Positions 10,205 through 23,113 are shown, numbered from the stretch's first letter. The stretch is DNA of 64,000 nucleotides from Botryococcus braunii (GCA_002005505.1 KV908523.1:214773-278772), one strand, 5' to 3'. The notes: generated by a model not told the origin, from the sequence alone. Numbers and translations are program-made.

Positions 10205-11382
10205 TTATGTGTATCTTCTCAAACCTAGTGAATCACGATGACCAACAAACACAGGCTTGGCAAGTGGCTTGGTCATAATGTCAGCCACATTGCGAGCAGA
10301 TTCCACATAGAGGATATCTACTTGCCCAAGTGCCATAGCTTCCCTAGCATAGTGGAAGCTTACTGCAATATGCTTTGTGAATTTAGAATAAAGGGGGTTC
10401 CGTAAATTGGAAATGCATCCTTGGTTGTCACAGAAAATTTTGACCCTCCAAGGTGCAGCCCCTATCTCTTCTAAGAAGCCTCTAAGCCAGTTGGCTTCTT
10501 TCACAATATGGCCGGCTGCCATGAACTCGGCTTGCACAGTTGAGGTAGCAACTGAACTCTGCTTCTTGCTTCCCCAAACCACGGCACTACCATAGACAGA
10601 TAGAACATAGCCAGTGGTGGAGTACCTGTGGTCCAGGTCCCCAGCATAGTCGGCATCAACATAGCCTTCTAGCTCAGGCCCCTTTCCACCCAGAGTAAGA
10701 GCTAATTCTCTGGTATCTCTCAAATACTTCAGCACTCGGATGGCCTCATTCCAGTGTGAAGTAGTGGGTGTCATTCTATACCTTGACAACACTCCAAGAG
10801 CCTGTGAAATGTCAGGCCGTGTTGTATTGGCAATGTATAGCAACGACCCAATCAACTCGCAATATCGATGACCATGTGGCAGAGAAGTACCTGCCCCATG
10901 TGACGTACCATCTGAGGACTCGGGTCTGCTGCTAGTCACGAAGTCCTTGGACATGGGCGTATCAACCACACGCACATCATTACCCACGCCAAACTTCTCC
11001 ACAAGAGCATCAATCTTGGGAGTACAGCTCATAGAAATAGTACCCTCATCTCTATTTCTAAGAACCTGACATCCCAAAAAATCATGCACCTCTCCTAGAT
11101 CATGAATGGTACAGGAGAGAGAGGTCATCAATCTCTGAGATCACTCGAGCAACAATGAGGAGGTCATCTACATAGACCAAAATGAATGACAGGTTGCCAT
11201 CAGGGGCCCTCCTGATGTACACACCTGCATCACTCTTGCAGACACTATACCCCATGACACTCAACTTGTCATTCAGGGTCTGGCGGTCGCCCAGCTGATT
11301 GTTGTTGGCTTCCAGGGAGGCAGCAATACTGATGACCCGGTGGCACCATTCTTGCACTGTCTCTCCCTTCACCATGCCTTGT
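10205..11382 (-). pseudogene. Copia pol 3' half (RT end and RNase H) fused to a gag piece
   Basis: On the minus strand, 11131-10205 encodes the end of a copia reverse transcriptase (TIHDLGEVHDFLGCQVL) and an RNase H domain (YVDADYAGD, VVWGSKKQSSVATSTVQAE, ADIMTKPLAKP). Just upstream 11279-11115 carries the RT active-site box (FILVYVDDLLIVAR) in a frame offset by one base. The N-terminal RT, integrase and protease are missing. In their place a 103-bp gag fragment (11280-11382) is joined in frame. This element is dead: half is missing and there is at least one frameshift. Confidence 0.9.
11280..11382 (-). repeat. Inverted repeat arm 1 (copia gag fragment)
   Basis: 103 bp identical, in reverse complement, to 11520-11622. 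The spacer is 137 bp. The arm encodes a gag piece (GETVQEWCHRVISIAASLE) that is out of place beside the RT. Confidence 0.95.
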
Positions 11383-11519
11383 TCAGTCTATCCCACCCAT
11401 GTGGCAGCGGGACGAAGTTAAGCAGCGGGAGAGCGCGTTTGACTTCATTCAGTGGATGGCAGATCGCTGCACTGGAGGGAAGGACAGGGAAATAATGAGA
11501 AGTGGATCAAGACACTCAA

Positions 11520-11622
11520 ACAAGGCATGGTGAAGGGAGAGACAGTGCAAGAATGGTGCCACCGGGTCATCAGTATTGCTGCCTCCCTGGAAGCCAACAA
11601 CAATCAGCTGGGCGACCGCCAG
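11520..11622 (+). repeat. Inverted repeat arm 2 (copia gag)
   Basis: In-place gag sequence of the plus-strand copia element. It is the perfect 103-bp partner of 11280-11382. Confidence 0.95.
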
Positions 11623-14600
11623 ATCTGCAAGTATATGTACAAGGGGCTACCTGCAGTCTTGCAGAACGATGCCTAGGCGATTACCTCTGCCAAGTCAGAC
11701 CCCTACAACATGCTGGAGACGATCCTCACTTCCATTGAGAACTTGGAGTACCAGGATCTTCCTTTGGCAGAGTCAGTGCATGTCACAGCATCAGTTGCAG
11801 CAGTTGTGGCTGCAGCAGCAGCAGCCGTACCAGCTCAGGGTGGAATCCCTGGGCCTCCTCAAGGCGCTGGAGCTGCACCGGGCGCTGGAGCAGCACCAGG
11901 AGTGGGAGCTGGAGCACCTGCTGATAGTTAGGCCCCTTATGGTCCTTCTGCTCACAACGCTGGAGGCAGGGGGCGAGGGCCTGGACGTGGCAGGAGGCCA
12001 AAGGAGGAGCTGGCGTGTCACTTCTGTAAGAGGAAGGGACATTTCTGGGGCGAGTGTCTGGATCTGAAGAGGCTGCAAGCCCTGCAAGGCACAATGCAGG
12101 CTGCAAGTGCTGGCCCGGCTGCATGGTGGGGCCCTGGAGCTCCTCAGCAACAAACCAGCTGGTGGGATGCTGGCCAATCCAGAGGAGGCCTTCCCGTGTC
12201 AACCTCACATATGTCAACCTCATGCATGCTGCTGGATCTGTGTCTACTATCTTCCCATGCCAGCATTTCTTCCCAGGCTGGCATCTCCCACCACCACCTC
12301 CTCCAGGTGCTGGTGAGCCTATGTTCGTTTCGTTGAATGTCCTTACCCCTACGTCTCATGGGGCTTGCAGTACCTCGTGGTTGATAGATAGTGGTGCATC
12401 GGTGCACCTTGTAAATGATCTGTCGTTATTGCACAACCCAGTCATGCATGCCCAACCCCTCCCTCTTCACTTGGCCACTTCTGACGCCAAAGGAGGGATA
12501 GTTGCAACTGGGTCTGTGTGTCTGGTCAATGCCAGACAAGAGGTGTTCTGGTTACATAATGTGCAGTGTGTGCCCACTGCACACACTAATCTGATTTCTG
12601 TCACAGGAGCCATTACAGATGGAGCATCATTCCTCACTGATAGTGCAGGTGGGTACACGACCATGAAAGGCCCAGCAGGCTGGTCTGGTCAGATAGCCAG
12701 AGAGCGAGGGCTGTTCTTTCTAGAATGGGTATGTCCAGCAAAGAGCCAGCATGCTGCGCAGCCACAGTCCAGTTCTCATGCTGCCACGTACCATGCTAGG
12801 AAAGGGCATGTGTGTATAGATAGACTACTGTGGCATGAAAGGTTGGGCCATCCTGGGGTTAAGAACATGACAAGGTTGGACAACGAAGATCTGGTAACTG
12901 GGATCCATGTGTCCCTTGCTCCATGCTCAGAGTGTCCCCCCCAGTGTGAGTCATGCATACAAGGGAAGTATTCTCGCCCCCCCTTTCCATTTTCATCTTG
13001 ACCTGCAGAGAGTGTGTTAGATCGAGTGCACGTGGATACTGTGGGGCCCATCACACCAACTGCCATCACAGGAGAGCGGTTTTGGGTCACTGTGGCAGAC
13101 GAAAAATCTCATTTGGTAGCCTCCTTGGCAGTGAAATCAAAAGAAGCCATTCCTAAGGCACTCATTGAGCTTTTGAAGTACTGGTAGACATTTCATGAGA
13201 AAGTGGTGAAGTGTGTGAGATCTGATAGAGGGACAGAATTTTTGAATCAGCAGTTCAAAGACTTTTGTGCTCAGCATGGCACTAAAATGGAGACCTCAGC
13301 TCCATCCACGCCTCAGCAAAATGGACTTGCTGAGCGCATGAATCGAACTCTGAAGGAGCGCACAAGGACCCTGTTGGTGCACGCTGCACCAGACCCTTCC
13401 TTGTGGAAGGAGGCACTGGAGTCAGCCACCCTGCTTTACAACGTGGGCCCCACCACAGGCAGGCCTCTGACCCCTACTGAGATGTTCTATGGGGTAAAGC
13501 CTGATGTTGCTTCCTTGCGCACTTGGGGCTGTGTAGCACATGTTCACATACCCCCAGGTCAGCGGTCTGTATTTGAACCAAAGACCATTCCAGGCATGTT
13601 CACTGGGTATTGCCCACAGTCTAAGGCCTATAGAGTGTACGTAGGCAATGGTGTATGGAAAGAGAGCAGGGATGTTACATTTCTTGAGCATTTGAGAGGT
13701 GGTGAGAGAGTGGGTATGTCTAAGGTGCAACCTGGATCCCCTCAATGGCTCTCAGGAGCATCCTCGCATGGCAGGGGAGGCAATTCCAATGTCCCTGGCT
13801 CACCAACAGCCATTCCCGTGAATTTTTGGGAAGCAGAGGATGACCCAGTGGTGGAGCGCGAGCCCACTGGATCTCCTGCTACCACTGCCAGCTCTCCAGA
13901 GGACCACAGCAGGTTGAGAAGCTCAGTCGGACCTGTGGCTGGAGCTCCCAGCAGCCATGATGGCTCTCCTGCCACCTCAAGAACCTCACAGCAGTCATGG
14001 TCAGTGCTGGGACATCTTCAAAATTTAGCTCGGGGGGGTGCTGAAGCGCAATCGCAATTGGACAAACTGCAGAAGATGCAGGAGGGGGTCAGGGTCCAGG
14101 GGAAGTCTCCACATAAACTTCCCCCAGGAACCACCCTCACAAGGGATCAGCGCTATGAACAGCGCCAGGCTAGGAGGGACTCAGTAGGGGTCCCCATGCA
14201 TGATCCTGGCTCAGGCCAGGTACTTGTGAGTGAGCCACCCTTGGTAGGTCTCCCTGATTTGCAGAGGCAGGTTGAGACAGGGGAGGCCATGCTTGGAGAA
14301 GATGGTAGCGAGGAGAGTAGTGGGCCAGAAGTGCCAGCAGCAGGGGAAGCATGCAGCCAAGTTGAGCTGAGAGCCAATCATACTTATGGGGTGCAGTCTG
14401 ACACAAGAGGCGCAGCTCAGGAAAGTCAGAGTAGTGTACCCAGGTGTGAGTCCAGGAGAGAGAGAGAGAGCTGCTGCTTCCATCTGCATTGAGAAAGGTG
14501 AGAGATTGTAACGGTGGAGCGCATGAGTCTGGCAGTCCGAGAGAGAGAGAGAGAGTTGGAAAGGGATCTGGCAGTTCTGACTGTACTGCCGGGTCTCAGC

Positions 14601-14719
14601 ATAAGGTACAAAATGTACCTTATTTTGGGAACCAGGATCAGAGGGATATAAAAGACAACAGTCCCAGGAGTGCTGACAGTACTGCAGAGTCCCAGCATAA
14701 GGTACAGAATGTACCTTAT
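14601..14719 (+). repeat. Tandem hairpins in the copia hinge
   Basis: Two copies of the hairpin ATAAGGTACA..TGTACCTTAT (14601-14623 and 14697-14719), each with a 3-nt loop, lie within an imperfect direct repeat of about 95 bp. They fall in the variable region between integrase and RT. A similar AAGGTACCTTA dyad occurs in the copia LTR flank (about 17339-17349). Confidence 0.75.
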
Positions 14720-14884
14720 GTTAAACTGGGAAAGGTTCATGTGCCATCTAACCTGAGGGAAGCGCAACGCTCCCCTCAGTGGGATTTTGGCAACAAGCAA
14801 TGAGGGAAGAGATGGATTCCCTTGATACCCATGAGGTTCTAGAATATGTGGACAGGCCACATGGACAGAAAGTATTCCTGTCCA

Positions 14885-15622
14885 NNNNNNNNNNNNNNNN
14901 NNNNNNNNNNNNNNNNNNNNNNNNNNNNNNNNNNNNNNNNNNNNNNNNNNNNNNNNNNNNNNNNNNNNNNNNNNNNNNNNNNNNNNNNNNNNNNNNNNNN
15001 NNNNNNNNNNNNNNNNNNNNNNNNNNNNNNNNNNNNNNNNNNNNNNNNNNNNNNNNNNNNNNNNNNNNNNNNNNNNNNNNNNNNNNNNNNNNNNNNNNNN
15101 NNNNNNNNNNNNNNNNNNNNNNNNNNNNNNNNNNNNNNNNNNNNNNNNNNNNNNNNNNNNNNNNNNNNNNNNNNNNNNNNNNNNNNNNNNNNNNNNNNNN
15201 NNNNNNNNNNNNNNNNNNNNNNNNNNNNNNNNNNNNNNNNNNNNNNNNNNNNNNNNNNNNNNNNNNNNNNNNNNNNNNNNNNNNNNNNNNNNNNNNNNNN
15301 NNNNNNNNNNNNNNNNNNNNNNNNNNNNNNNNNNNNNNNNNNNNNNNNNNNNNNNNNNNNNNNNNNNNNNNNNNNNNNNNNNNNNNNNNNNNNNNNNNNN
15401 NNNNNNNNNNNNNNNNNNNNNNNNNNNNNNNNNNNNNNNNNNNNNNNNNNNNNNNNNNNNNNNNNNNNNNNNNNNNNNNNNNNNNNNNNNNNNNNNNNNN
15501 NNNNNNNNNNNNNNNNNNNNNNNNNNNNNNNNNNNNNNNNNNNNNNNNNNNNNNNNNNNNNNNNNNNNNNNNNNNNNNNNNNNNNNNNNNNNNNNNNNNN
15601 NNNNNNNNNNNNNNNNNNNNNN
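14885..15622. other. Assembly gap (738 N)
   Basis: Run of N. It removes the copia reverse transcriptase and any 3' end of that element, so the junction between the copia element and repeat P is unknown. Confidence 1.
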
Positions 15623-15623
15623 T

Positions 15624-16304
15624 CACCGGGACGATCAATGGCCTAACTCGGCAAGTCAGTGGTGTCACAAAAAGTACTATATTACTGCAAGTGATGTGTT
15701 TCAGAAACAATCCAAATAACAGGTCAAACAATCAACATCCCTATTTCGCCAGGGGCCGCGGACAGACACGGAGTTGGGGCGCTATGCTTTACACGCAACT
15801 TTCCGAATTATACTGTTGCTTGTGGGCCGGAGGCTGAGCCCCTAATATACACTCCCCTCTAGTAATACGTACAGCTTCCCAAGCCGTATTAACACATGCC
15901 CTCACATGATCAAGGGCGGCTAAAACACTGCCAACACATCGATCAGCGGACGGCTAAAAGTCAAAGTTCCTCGTGCCGAGCTGCATGGCACCTACCGAGT
16001 ACCAAAGTCTCCGCGAACATTCAATTCCAACCGTTGCTTCGAATGAAAGCACCGGAATACACAATTTTGCCCTTAGGACCTAAATCAGGGACAAATACCC
16101 CAGTCCAGGTACAAAAGGGTAAAGACAGGCGCCATTTTTCCACGACTTTATGAAACGTCAAATAAGAGCCATAATAAAAGCTGTACAAGTCCGATTGAGG
16201 GTTGTTTACTTATCACCTTTGTGGCTACGCCAAATACACACATTGTCAGTTTAAATCAATCGGATGGCCACCAATGTACACGGTCACACTCCAGTTCACG
16301 ACAG
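15624..16304 (+). repeat. Repeat P, copy 2
   Basis: Matches 211-891 over 681 bp with few substitutions. It starts one base after the gap, so its real left limit is unknown, and ends at the same base as copy 1 before joining an element-E remnant. Confidence 0.85.
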
Positions 16305-16348
16305 GGCCACGCAAGGGGGCCACGCAAGGGGGCCACGCAAGGGGGCAC
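16305..16348 (+). repeat. 14-bp minisatellite
   Basis: About three copies of a GGCCACGCAAGGGG-type unit. The same array is at 31954-31998 and 54108-54143, always at the downstream edge of the element-E R gene. Confidence 0.8.
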
Positions 16349-16830
16349 ACATCTAAGTGATTGCGTGTGAGTTGTACCTTTATTTACTCTCGGCTGCTCC
16401 GGAGGAGTCTGCACAAATGGTGCTGCAGATGGGGTCTGGCCATAAGCATTTACCAGTGGTACTGGTCCAAGACCCTTTACTGCAGGTACCTTGACTTTTC
16501 TGACGTATTTCCGCTTGGTAGTCTTTGCTGGACCTGCAACGTTAGGCTTCCGCGGTGATGTCCGGCTCTTGGCAGCCGGCTTCGTCTTACGGATCACCTT
16601 ACGAGGACCAGTGGTCCTTGCTGCGTAGGCACGGTTAGTGGCTGCTTGCTTTAAACTTACATCCACTCCACGCAAACATACTTTCAGTCAAAGGCATAGA
16701 GCCTGCAGGTAACCTCGGGTACTGCTCCCCTACTGGCGTGGGAGGTACTGATAGAGCATCACTGGCAGGAACAATAGCAAGATCCAGAGTGGGGACAGTC
16801 ACCTTTCTCTAACTGGTGTTCCCACTCTGA
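16349..16830 (-). pseudogene. Element E R-gene fragment
   Basis: Minus-strand sequence matching 32000-32481 and 54145-54620. It encodes the Lys/Arg-rich tail (PRKVIRKTKPAAKS, KTTKRKYVRKVK) and a Pro-rich stretch (GLGPVPLVNAYGQTP). It is joined at 16830/16831 to a copia RNase H fragment at an AGGT sequence. Confidence 0.75.
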
Positions 16831-17228
16831 GGTCTATCTATGGTAGTGCCGTGGTTTGGGGAAGCAAGAAGCAGAGTTCAGTTGCTACCTCAACTGTGCA
16901 GGCCGAGTTCATGGCAGCCGGCCATATTGTGAAAAAAGCCAACTGGCTTAGAGGCTTCTTAGAAGAGATAGGGGCTGCACCTTGGAGGGTCAAAATTTTC
17001 TGTGACAACCAAGGATGCATTTCCAATTTACGGAACCCCCTTTATTCTAAATTCACAAAGCATATTGCAATAAGCTTTCACTATGCTAGGGAAGCTATGG
17101 CACTTGGGCAAGTAGATATCCTCTATGTGGAATCTGCTCGCAATGTGGCTGACATTATGACCAAGCCACTTGCCAAGCCTGTGTTTGTTGGTCATCGTGA
17201 TTCACTAGGTTTGAGAAGATACACATAA
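16831..17228 (+). pseudogene. Copia RNase H C-terminal fragment
   Basis: Encodes the last part of copia RNase H: VVWGSKKQSSVATSTVQAE, FCDNQGCISNLRNP, ADIMTKPLAKP, with a TAA stop at 17226. The start is set by the junction with element E, not by a real start codon. It is the plus-strand equivalent of 10205-10610. Confidence 0.88.
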
Positions 17229-17248
17229 AGCATACGGGCAAGGGGAAG

Positions 17249-18064
17249 TGTTGAGTTCTGAACATTATTAGTGAATGCCCTGTGCTTTAAGTGATCTTCA
17301 TGTGTGCTCTCTTAGGATATGGGTCCATTGATAAAATAAGGTACCTTAAGACACGGTAGATTGTGGACGCTTTCGACCATAAGGTACAGTCTGATCTAGA
17401 TTACACGTTTGTCGAGTGAACTTTTAAGGTTGCCCCACCGGTGATAATGCCAACTGGTTGTGAAAGATGCTGGGCATTGCCAGATGCTAGTCTTGTCCAA
17501 CAGTTGTGCTTAATACTCAGCAGACAGGCGTATGGACTGCAGCCGGAGTAACGTCGTATGCTGACGACCTGTCTGCCTCGTGCAGGATACGCCAATGCCC
17601 ATAACCTTTTACACTTTCACAACAGTGTGGTTGCATTGTGCTTCCGGATCCGTCTGCCAGGTTCATAATCTCATCGTGCTGATTGCAAAATGGCTGGGTT
17701 TGCAAAATTACAGGTCATGAATGCAATAACAACGTTGTTATAGTCAACTAATCCTCCATTACTATAGGGAGTTTAAAACGACCCGGGCCTCAAACCCAAT
17801 TGGTTTAAGCTTCAAGTTATCTAATGTGTCAACGACCTAAACCCAGTAACTCTTTCTATTCTATGGGGGCCGATACAAAAGATGGAGCGAATACTATATC
17901 CGGCTCAGTGTTGTCAGGTCATATTACGTGGTCTTTAGGCACAGCACTGTACAGTACAGAACTAGTAACGGATATTCCGTACTTTACAGCAACTGCCCAA
18001 AACTGTTAAACATATACGATGCATCGTCTGACAAAAATGTCCTATATATGGCATTTATATAAAT
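17249..18064 (+). mobile_element. Copia LTR and flank
   Basis: Begins TGTTGAGTTCTG right after the purine tract GGCAAGGGGAAG that follows the RNase H stop. Homologous over its length to 10184-9366. The LTR's right end is not resolved; no target duplication could be identified. Confidence 0.6.
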
Positions 18065-18457
18065 TTATGTATATATATATATAGGGTTTCGCCACCTGGA
18101 ACTCGGGGCAGTACCGTTCCATCTTTTTCGCGCAGATACACCGCAACTCTAAATCCTAAACCCTATGCTCCTAGGCCCCTACTCCTGCTATCTGCAATTC
18201 TTCTGGCCTTCAATGGCCCCTCTTCAGTCCGTAACCCACACTGTTCCGCTGCACACACTTCCGCCTCTCCAGAACTTTTTGCCGGTGGAAACTTGACTTC
18301 ACAAAACAAGAGTTCTTAAGCTTTAGACAGTAATTCATAAGAAGTAACTTAAAGCAGCACACTCCCAAGGCATTCTTTTTACAAGATTCAGACGAAAGCC
18401 AATATCCAGAAATTCAGGTAGGAGCCTTTGGAGATTCGAATTGCGTTTCAGATAGAA

Positions 18458-18491
18458 AGTAAACCGCTAGTAGTACTACTAGCGGTTTACT
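18458..18491. repeat. Perfect 34-nt palindrome
   Basis: Same dyad as 8658-8691. Confidence 0.9.
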
Positions 18492-19194
18492 AGTAGTTCT
18501 CAACTAGCTATATAGCTAAATGTGGCTGCTACCACTAGAGCTACTAGTATAGTGCTCGTAGCTGAGCTACTTTTTAACGTTAATATACGATAGCGTTAAC
18601 TTCCATATTACCTGCAGTAAATGCTATTGTCGTCGTGTTATAATTAATTGTACCGCTTAGGCTTGTACCAATCTTTGATACTGTATGCGCTTATTTACGC
18701 AATAGCTATATATACGGGCTTACAGAAGCGCTTATGTGCGTGTGTACATGTATATACATATATATAGAAGTTTGATATATCAAACTTCAGTTTCGAAAGT
18801 CAATTCAGTCAGTGCCATGTACATTGGTATGTACACCGTTATGCCGGTCGACTGTGTTGTTCTAGTTTACAAAACCTTGCCATTGGAACCCGTGCCAACC
18901 CAATCTATTAAAATTCTTTGCAGACTGGCCTACAGGGAAGCTTTTAAATAGTAGGTTCCGCTGCTGTTGCAGCACGTGAACACGATTTCGTGAAACACCA
19001 GACAACACCAACCGGGTGTCGCGGCCTCTGACCCAACCCCCCCCCCCCCATGGAGGAGTACGTATGCTTTGCAAAGCTCGCCATAAACTTTATGTTGAAG
19101 AAATGTTATATATGGAACTTTATTGCTTTAATATACTTTTTTAAATACCCCATTGGACATCATCTTTACACTGCGAACTGTGAATGCGCCCTAG

Positions 19195-19376
19195 GAACAC
19201 AGATTTGGCAATCCAGCTTGATGGAGAGATCCTTAATGAAGAGCCGTACGAGCCGGTTATGCCCTATAAACTTCAAAAGAATATGCCCATGATCCGGGTG
19301 ACCGGTGTAAGTGATGAATTCAAGAGAGGGATTGTGCAACAGACATCGAACAATGAACTCCAGATTTACGTTCCAA
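19195..19376 (+). CDS. Exon candidate with GTAAGG donor, U2
   Basis: Same 182-nt exon-like segment as 7771-7952, here on the plus strand between CCCTAG and CCAA|GTAAGG. A strong donor (TAAG|GTAAGT) lies further on at about 19526. The gene extent is unknown. Confidence 0.35.
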
Positions 19377-20962
19377 GTAAGGCTTGCCTCATAACGTTGT
19401 AACTCTAGATCTAGAGCCATGTCGAATTCATCAATAACATCAATAACTCAATACTGTTGCCTTGTCACCATCTCTTTGAAGAATGTTGAGATCAACGCCT
19501 TCAGATCCCATGCGGAGCTTATAAGGTAAGTACCACTTGTTAGAACTCCCAGCATGGTTCCATTCTGCACGTTGTGGAAAATCTTGCAGCGCGTCACGAA
19601 ACTGAAAATTTGCTGGCAGATTGATATATATCTGATTTCTTTTGTGTACATCCTGGCTTGAATGAAGCAGAGAAGTTTTTAGGTGGTCGTGACGATTGCG
19701 CTCAACCCTGAATGTAGACGAATTTTTGTCAGACTAAAATTTGATCCATGCTCACCATGTCTCGTATAATACGGTATTTGCAATTCAGTTATTTTGCAAC
19801 ACAGTTACGATCATCGATCGTATGCATTGGCAACGTACTGTGATTTACAAATTCACTGAAGTATCTGCACTGGCCATGCAGAACTCTCGGAAGATGAAAA
19901 TAAGTGCTACATTTGGCTCGACAAAAGATCTAATCGCATCGCGCGACTCCAACACGGGGAACGGTGGTCTGCAAAGAGAGTATCAGGGAAAACTATCCCA
20001 GGCGTTTTCAGAATTAAAAAAACTACAAAACGCAGAAAGGGGGGCAGAAAAATCAGTAAATCATCAAAAAAGAAGAAAACAGGGAACAACGGTACGTACC
20101 TCCGGATCCGTGTCAGCACTTGGAAACATACATAAGTTCAAGCTCAGATGTTGAAGCATTTGTATAGAAAGGCTATCTTTGAGACAGCCTCACATTAAAT
20201 ATATACATCTTATACATCTTATATAAATCATACTACTTTTACTGAAGTAATCCGAAAATCATGTATACGGTGATGCAGTAGAACGCACGCGTGTGTGGAC
20301 ATATAGCATGGTATATACCTGCAGTAGAATTTACATAGCCAAGAAATGGTGCAATTGTGTGACAGGTTTAAAGTTACGGCTCTTTAATGGAATGGTTTTA
20401 TTAAAAGGGCACGAAGCTACAAGCTTTTCGTGCTACCTTTGATTTCAAAGGTATCATGATGAAGAAAATATTAATTATGCTTCATTTATAAATGCTTAAT
20501 TAAGGAAGCGATCACACAATAATATTTACGTGTATGGTAATGAAGTCGAACGCACGTCTGCTTGGGCATACCTGCAGCACTAGTGCTTCTTATATAGCTA
20601 AAAAATATGCAGTCGTACCACGTATACATACGTATGATCGCACTTCATTATACTTCTATAATACATACTGCTCTGTGAATAAATCGCCTTATTTACAAAA
20701 TCATGATAATCGTCCAACTACGAAGTTGCAAGACTAACAGACCATTGTCTCTAAGGCTTTTACAAAAGAACAAGGCCTTAGTTTAACTTTGAGCGCACGT
20801 AGTGGACCAATTGGTCAGCAGGGTTGCATTGAAACTGTATACATACGTATTGAGTGGATGGATATCAGAAGTATGTCGGCTTGACATCGTTAACATCAAG
20901 CCATTCCTTATCTCATGTACATGCAAACATGATGATGGTGAGTACTCCCCATCATCATCATC

Positions 20963-21004
20963 AATGTATGGTAGGTAGACACTAGTGTCTACCTACCATA
21001 CATT
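20963..21004. repeat. Perfect 42-nt palindrome
   Basis: Zero-loop dyad centred on ACTAGT; the perfect version of the 1913-1954 palindrome. Confidence 0.9.
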
Positions 21005-23113
21005 CGGCGGAGTACATGAGCTTCCCAATGACAGAAACGTAAATGCGTTCTTGAAATGTCATACTGCAAGGCTTTAATTCAGAGTTATGTTTGGATACCC
21101 CTAGATCCCCTGCAGTTTCTCCATGTTAAGTTCCTAACACATTTTCTGGTGTACGTACACCAGAGGACGTGAACATTTGCATTGTTCCGATATTGATTGC
21201 AACATGAAACAAAGCTTTAGGAAACAAAGCTTAAGCGGTTTGTATCGTACCTGATGATGATCTTCTTCGAAGGGGAATTCCTGGTTTGCAAGAACTTTCT
21301 GCGTCTGACGATCCCTGAAATGGCTTGTCTGGCAACTTTAACCTTGTAAACAACCAGAACGCGTCCTGGGTTTCAATTAACGACTGTGATCATTGAGTAT
21401 TAAGAGTTAGTCATTTGTCCCATACCCGCATCGTAAGGCTTATAAAACGGGTCAGCAAACTCATCACGATTATTAGTTCGTGTCAGGCACGGCGCCGGTG
21501 TGCCTGCCATCAGGTATCGACCAGTATCTAATCTGAGGCCAGCTTGGGGTGGGGGTAATTTAAACTCGCAGGGGATGTAGCAGAGGCACCCCGAGACCAA
21601 CCGCCTCCCAGCATTGCGGCGCAAGCGGCCAACCCTAGGCAGCAACAACGTGTAGCGACGTCTCCAACTAACCCGGTGATTTCTTACGAAGCTGGGGAGC
21701 TTCCGGAAGACGAACTTGCAATAATGTTTGGGGCCCTAACTAGGGCCTCACAAGAATCTAGATCGCAAGAAGAGGAGGAGAGGGGGGAGGAGGAGGAGGA
21801 GGAGGAGGAGGAAGACGTTACACATGGCCATGTGTAACTTTCATTTATAAAAGCAAGTTACATGAGCATACAATATGTGTATACATATATGTCCATCCCG
21901 GTACTTCTGACATGAGCATACAATATGTGTAGTTACGTAACAACGCAAGTAAGAACCCTTATAAGAACCCTTCCATGATTCGGCCTAGGATGCCATGACC
22001 TCCCAATTGACAGTGGCAGGCGGCAAGGAATCTTCTGTATTGAGACGGTCTGTAGTAGGTGTTCATTAGGGCATGCCATTAAATGCGCACCCTCACGAAG
22101 TCCCCACCACAAAGCCAAAACGTTAATTAACTAGAGAGTGAGAAGTCTCGTCCCCAGTTGAGGGAGACATCTAAATATGATTAAAATGCAGTCAGGATAC
22201 AAATCGTGAGGGTAACATGTTTTTCCGATCCATGATGAAATCCATGTAAGATCGCAATGATCCATCATTTCAAAATTACACAACACAGTACTGCAAACAT
22301 TTATGGCCATTGGGTGTTGATCATCCATGCACACTTTCCTTCCGCTCAGGATTGATATGGACCTCCTAATGATACAATTGTCTATCAATACTGTTATGGC
22401 AGACCTGCCATAACACTAGTCTTATGAATAAATCTGATGCACTCGGCACCACCGAGCTTGTTAAGGTAACATAATGGACTCCATACATTTACGGTGATCA
22501 TCAGGGATCGATCAGTATCTATCCTGAGGTCATGACCAGCTGATCAGCTTGGAGTGCGGGAAATCTTAACTCGCAGAAGAAACGCCTCATTTGCAAGAAG
22601 GACACACGACATTGCTGCCAACACTGCAGCAGAAGCAGCAAGCACAACTGACCCCCTTGACGAGCTGTCATGCACGGAGTACCCGTGGAAGTACCCCGTG
22701 GCCGTATGCATGCTTTTGGTTTGGCACCCTTCTTATGGACAATTGTGCCATTATCCATAGCCCCAGGCAAGCAAGGATCATAAACTTGTCTCAATTGCTT
22801 TAAACCCACATAGTAACGCTTGAAAAACAGGTCAGCAGACGCATCACCGGCCTTTGCTCATGATCATGTCAAACACGGCGTGCGTATACGTATATACCAG
22901 TGTCAGGTGTCAACCAGTAATCTATTCTGACGTCAGAGCCCATCGGGTCGACCCATCTAGAGTGGGGTCATTCCAACCCGCAGGAAATACACCTCAAATG
23001 CAGATGCAAGAAAAACACACCGAGCGACATTGCTGCCAACACTACAGCACAAGCATCAAGCACAACTAACCCCATGTGAGAATGGTTTGTCGTTGTCGTG
23101 TGGTCACTTCAAG

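Larger units (their letters stand above)
11452..14884 (+). pseudogene. Ty1/copia polyprotein, decayed and cut by the gap
   Basis: The order is gag-protease-integrase-RT, as in Ty1/copia. Gag runs from about 11452, with in-frame TAG at 11674 and 11929. A zinc knuckle CHFCKRKGHFWGEC is at 12016-12057. Protease WLIDSGASVHLV is near 12380, after a frame change at about 12200. The GAG-pre-integrase motif LLWHERLGHPGVKNM is near 12830. Integrase has VHVDTVGP, RSDRGTEF and GLAERMNRTLKER, with stops at 12999 (TGA) and 13185 (TAG). RT starts at 14779 (FWQQAMREEMDSL) and runs into the gap. Frame changes also occur in (GA)n runs near 14460 and 14545 and near 14775. No 5' LTR is present: the left end is the inverted-repeat junction. 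The element is non-functional. Confidence 0.92.

Noticed and set aside
11674..13187. UAG read as glutamine, as in some ulvophyte algae
   Set aside because: Three copia TAG codons would fit, but TGA stops and frameshifts occur in the same frame, and the F-box-like long exon ends at TAG. Decay is simpler.
14748..15837. Long ORFs of about 270-350 codons spanning the N run
   Set aside because: They exist only because N codons contain no stop.
16305..16348. CRISPR-like array from the GGCCACGCAAGGGG repeats
   Set aside because: Units are directly adjacent with no spacers, and the genome is eukaryotic.
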